A DNA stretch of 6,555 nucleotides from Elusimicrobiota bacterium (lineage in GTDB: Bacteria; Elusimicrobiota; Elusimicrobia; Elusimicrobiales; UBA9959), in assembly GCA_003500765.1 (NCBI GenBank), contig DNQL01000270.1, positions 1 through 6,555 of the forward strand, given 5' to 3'. Position 1 is the stretch's first letter. Each line of letters opens with the position of its first letter. Of this stretch, positions 5,596-6,555 are shown piece by piece. The notes beneath the pieces are model-generated. The model was not told the DNA's origin and searched no databases. It saw nothing but the letters and a program-made list of their open reading frames with translations. The translations under genes were made by a program, and so were the position numbers.

Positions 5596-6523
5596 GCAGT
5601 TCCCTCGCCAGGCGGCTGTCGGGGGCCAGCTTCACGGCCTCGTCGAGGGCCGCCTTGAATTCGGTCTCCAGCTTCACCTTGTTGCGCAGCTTCCTGCCCT
5701 CGATGGCGTAGACCGCCGAAATTACGGCGGCCTTGAGGGCGTAGAGGTCGCCGGCGAAACGTCCGGGGCTCACGAAAGGCAGGGCGGGCCCTTTTTCGAG
5801 AGCGGCCTCTATAAGGTCCTCGCTGTCTTCGTAGGCGCGGTAGAGCAGTTTGCGGGCCTGCCGCATATCCTTGCCGGCCACGGCCAGGCCGGCGCCTTCC
5901 TGGAAATCCACCTCCACCAGCTGGCGCCTGGCGTCCAGCATAGCGGGCCAGTTGCGCAGGGCGGAGGTGAACATGGCCCTGGCCTTGCCGTATTCCCTGG
6001 CCAGCAGGTGTATATTGCCTTTGACGGCCAGCTCGGCCGCCCTGGCGTAGGACTGGTCGGTGGCGAAAAGAGCGGCTATGGAGCGGAGCCTCTCCACGCG
6101 CTCCGTTTCGCCGAAGACGTCCCCCATGGCGACCTCGAACGACGAGACCAGCCCCTGCGGCGCTCCCGGTTTCAGCGAGCCGTCCTTTTTTTCAAGATCT
6201 TCGATAAGCGCCCTTGCCTCGGCCAGCAGCTCGGCCTGTGAAACGTACTCCATGGCCCGCTCCCGCACGCGGTCCGGATTGCGGTTTAGGGCCAGGAAGC
6301 CGTCCGACTCCAGCCAGGGCAGCAGCGCCGCGCGGGCCAGGCAAAGGGACATGAGCGAGCGATGCCTGTCGGCGCCAGACAAGGCCTTCTCTTTTTTCGC
6401 CAACGACGCGGCCAGCGAAGCCAGCGGCTCCAGCTCTCCGCGCAGCGCGAGGGCCTGCACGAGGGGCGGATAGGCGTGCCACTGCAGCGGGCTGGCACCG
6501 ACCAGGTCCGAAAGCGCTTTCAC
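5567..6523 (-). CDS. TPR-like helical repeat protein (318 aa)
   Basis: An all-helical protein rich in Ala, Leu, Glu and Arg. The clearest tetratricopeptide-like unit is at about 162-193 (AAELAVKGNIHLLAREYGKA, then MFTSALRNWP), fitting the alternating small/large pattern and the closing Pro. A second TPR-like stretch is at about 289-313 (FKAALDEAVKLAPDSRL). Earlier helices (about 20-110) are probably degenerate repeats. TPR proteins are scaffolds for protein-protein contacts; the partner is unknown. No signal peptide or membrane segment is seen from this start. The GTG at 6523 is chosen because an in-frame TAG lies four codons upstream (6535-6533) and AGGAA (6534-6530) sits six bases before it. 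The stop lies inside the next gene, so the two are probably one operon. It could also be the C-terminal part of a longer repeat protein broken by that TAG, which the right edge hides. Confidence 0.75.
   Translation of the reverse strand: MKALSDLVGASPLQWHAYPPLVQALALRGELEPLASLAASLAKKEKALSGADRHRSLMSLCLARAALLPWLESDGFLALNRNPDRVRERAMEYVSQAELLAEARALIEDLEKKDGSLKPGAPQGLVSSFEVAMGDVFGETERVERLRSIAALFATDQSYARAAELAVKGNIHLLAREYGKARAMFTSALRNWPAMLDARRQLVEVDFQEGAGLAVAGKDMRQARKLLYRAYEDSEDLIEAALEKGPALPFVSPGRFAGDLYALKAAVISAVYAIEGRKLRNKVKLETEFKAALDEAVKLAPDSRLARELLERYSKEGF
5601..5606 (-). promoter_or_regulatory. Ribosome binding site setting the TTG start of the secreted protein
   Basis: GAGGGA lies on the minus strand inside the last codons of the TPR gene, with the 5-nt spacer ACTGC before TTG at 5595. 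No in-frame ATG gives the signal peptide; the next Met is residue 49. Confidence 0.5.
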
Positions 6524-6532
6524 TTCCAGTTC

Positions 6533-6555
6533 CTAGGCCCGGGCGAAGCCGTTGT
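6533..6555 (-). CDS. Probable C-terminal end of an upstream gene (cut by right edge)
   Basis: The minus strand enters the window reading NGFARA followed by TAG at 6535-6533, which overlaps the AGGAA ribosome binding site of the TPR gene. A stop placed like this, nine bases before the next start, is typical of tightly packed operons. Only six whole codons are visible, so the frame and product cannot be confirmed. Confidence 0.25.

Overview
This is a GC-rich bacterial window packed with protein genes. No RNA gene, mobile element, CRISPR array or phage gene was seen. The taxon cannot be fixed. Isoleucine ATA and arginine AGG codons are used freely despite the high GC, which argues against a typical actinobacterium or pseudomonad. 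The 982-residue receiver/PEP-synthase-like protein belongs to a family I recall from Bacteroidetes, deltaproteobacteria and uncultured phyla. An Elusimicrobiota-like or other poorly cultured lineage is a low-confidence guess.

Layout. (A) 1-1888, minus strand: a two-component cassette. Read in the direction of transcription it has a possible 7-codon leader ORF, a 56-residue exported small protein with a strong ribosome binding site, an OmpR/PhoB-class response regulator, and a PhoR/WalK-type membrane sensor kinase whose catalytic half lies beyond the left edge. A near-consensus sigma-70-type promoter (TTGCCA-17-TATCAT) overlaps the end of the small gene. It would start a nearly leaderless regulator mRNA, and its spacer holds a perfect 10-bp palindrome. 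(B) 1889-1998: a 110-bp divergent intergenic region. (C) 1999-4947, plus strand: one large gene for a pseudo-receiver, an intact receiver, a PEP-synthase-type ATP-grasp domain and a C-terminal region without the usual phosphohistidine and PEP-binding modules. (D) 4951-6555, minus strand: an operon-like run converging on gene C with only 3 bp between the stop codons. It has the probable tail of a gene off the right edge, a TPR-like protein, and a secreted protein of unknown function that starts at TTG inside the TPR gene.

How they may work together. The regulator and kinase are a classic pair, and the small exported peptide ahead of them could be co-regulated with them or could modulate the sensor. 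The large protein has its own receiver with a complete phosphorylation site, so it may be controlled by phosphorylation. The neighbouring kinase is a possible partner, but nothing in the sequence proves the link. The TPR protein and the secreted protein are probably co-translated and may act at the cell envelope.
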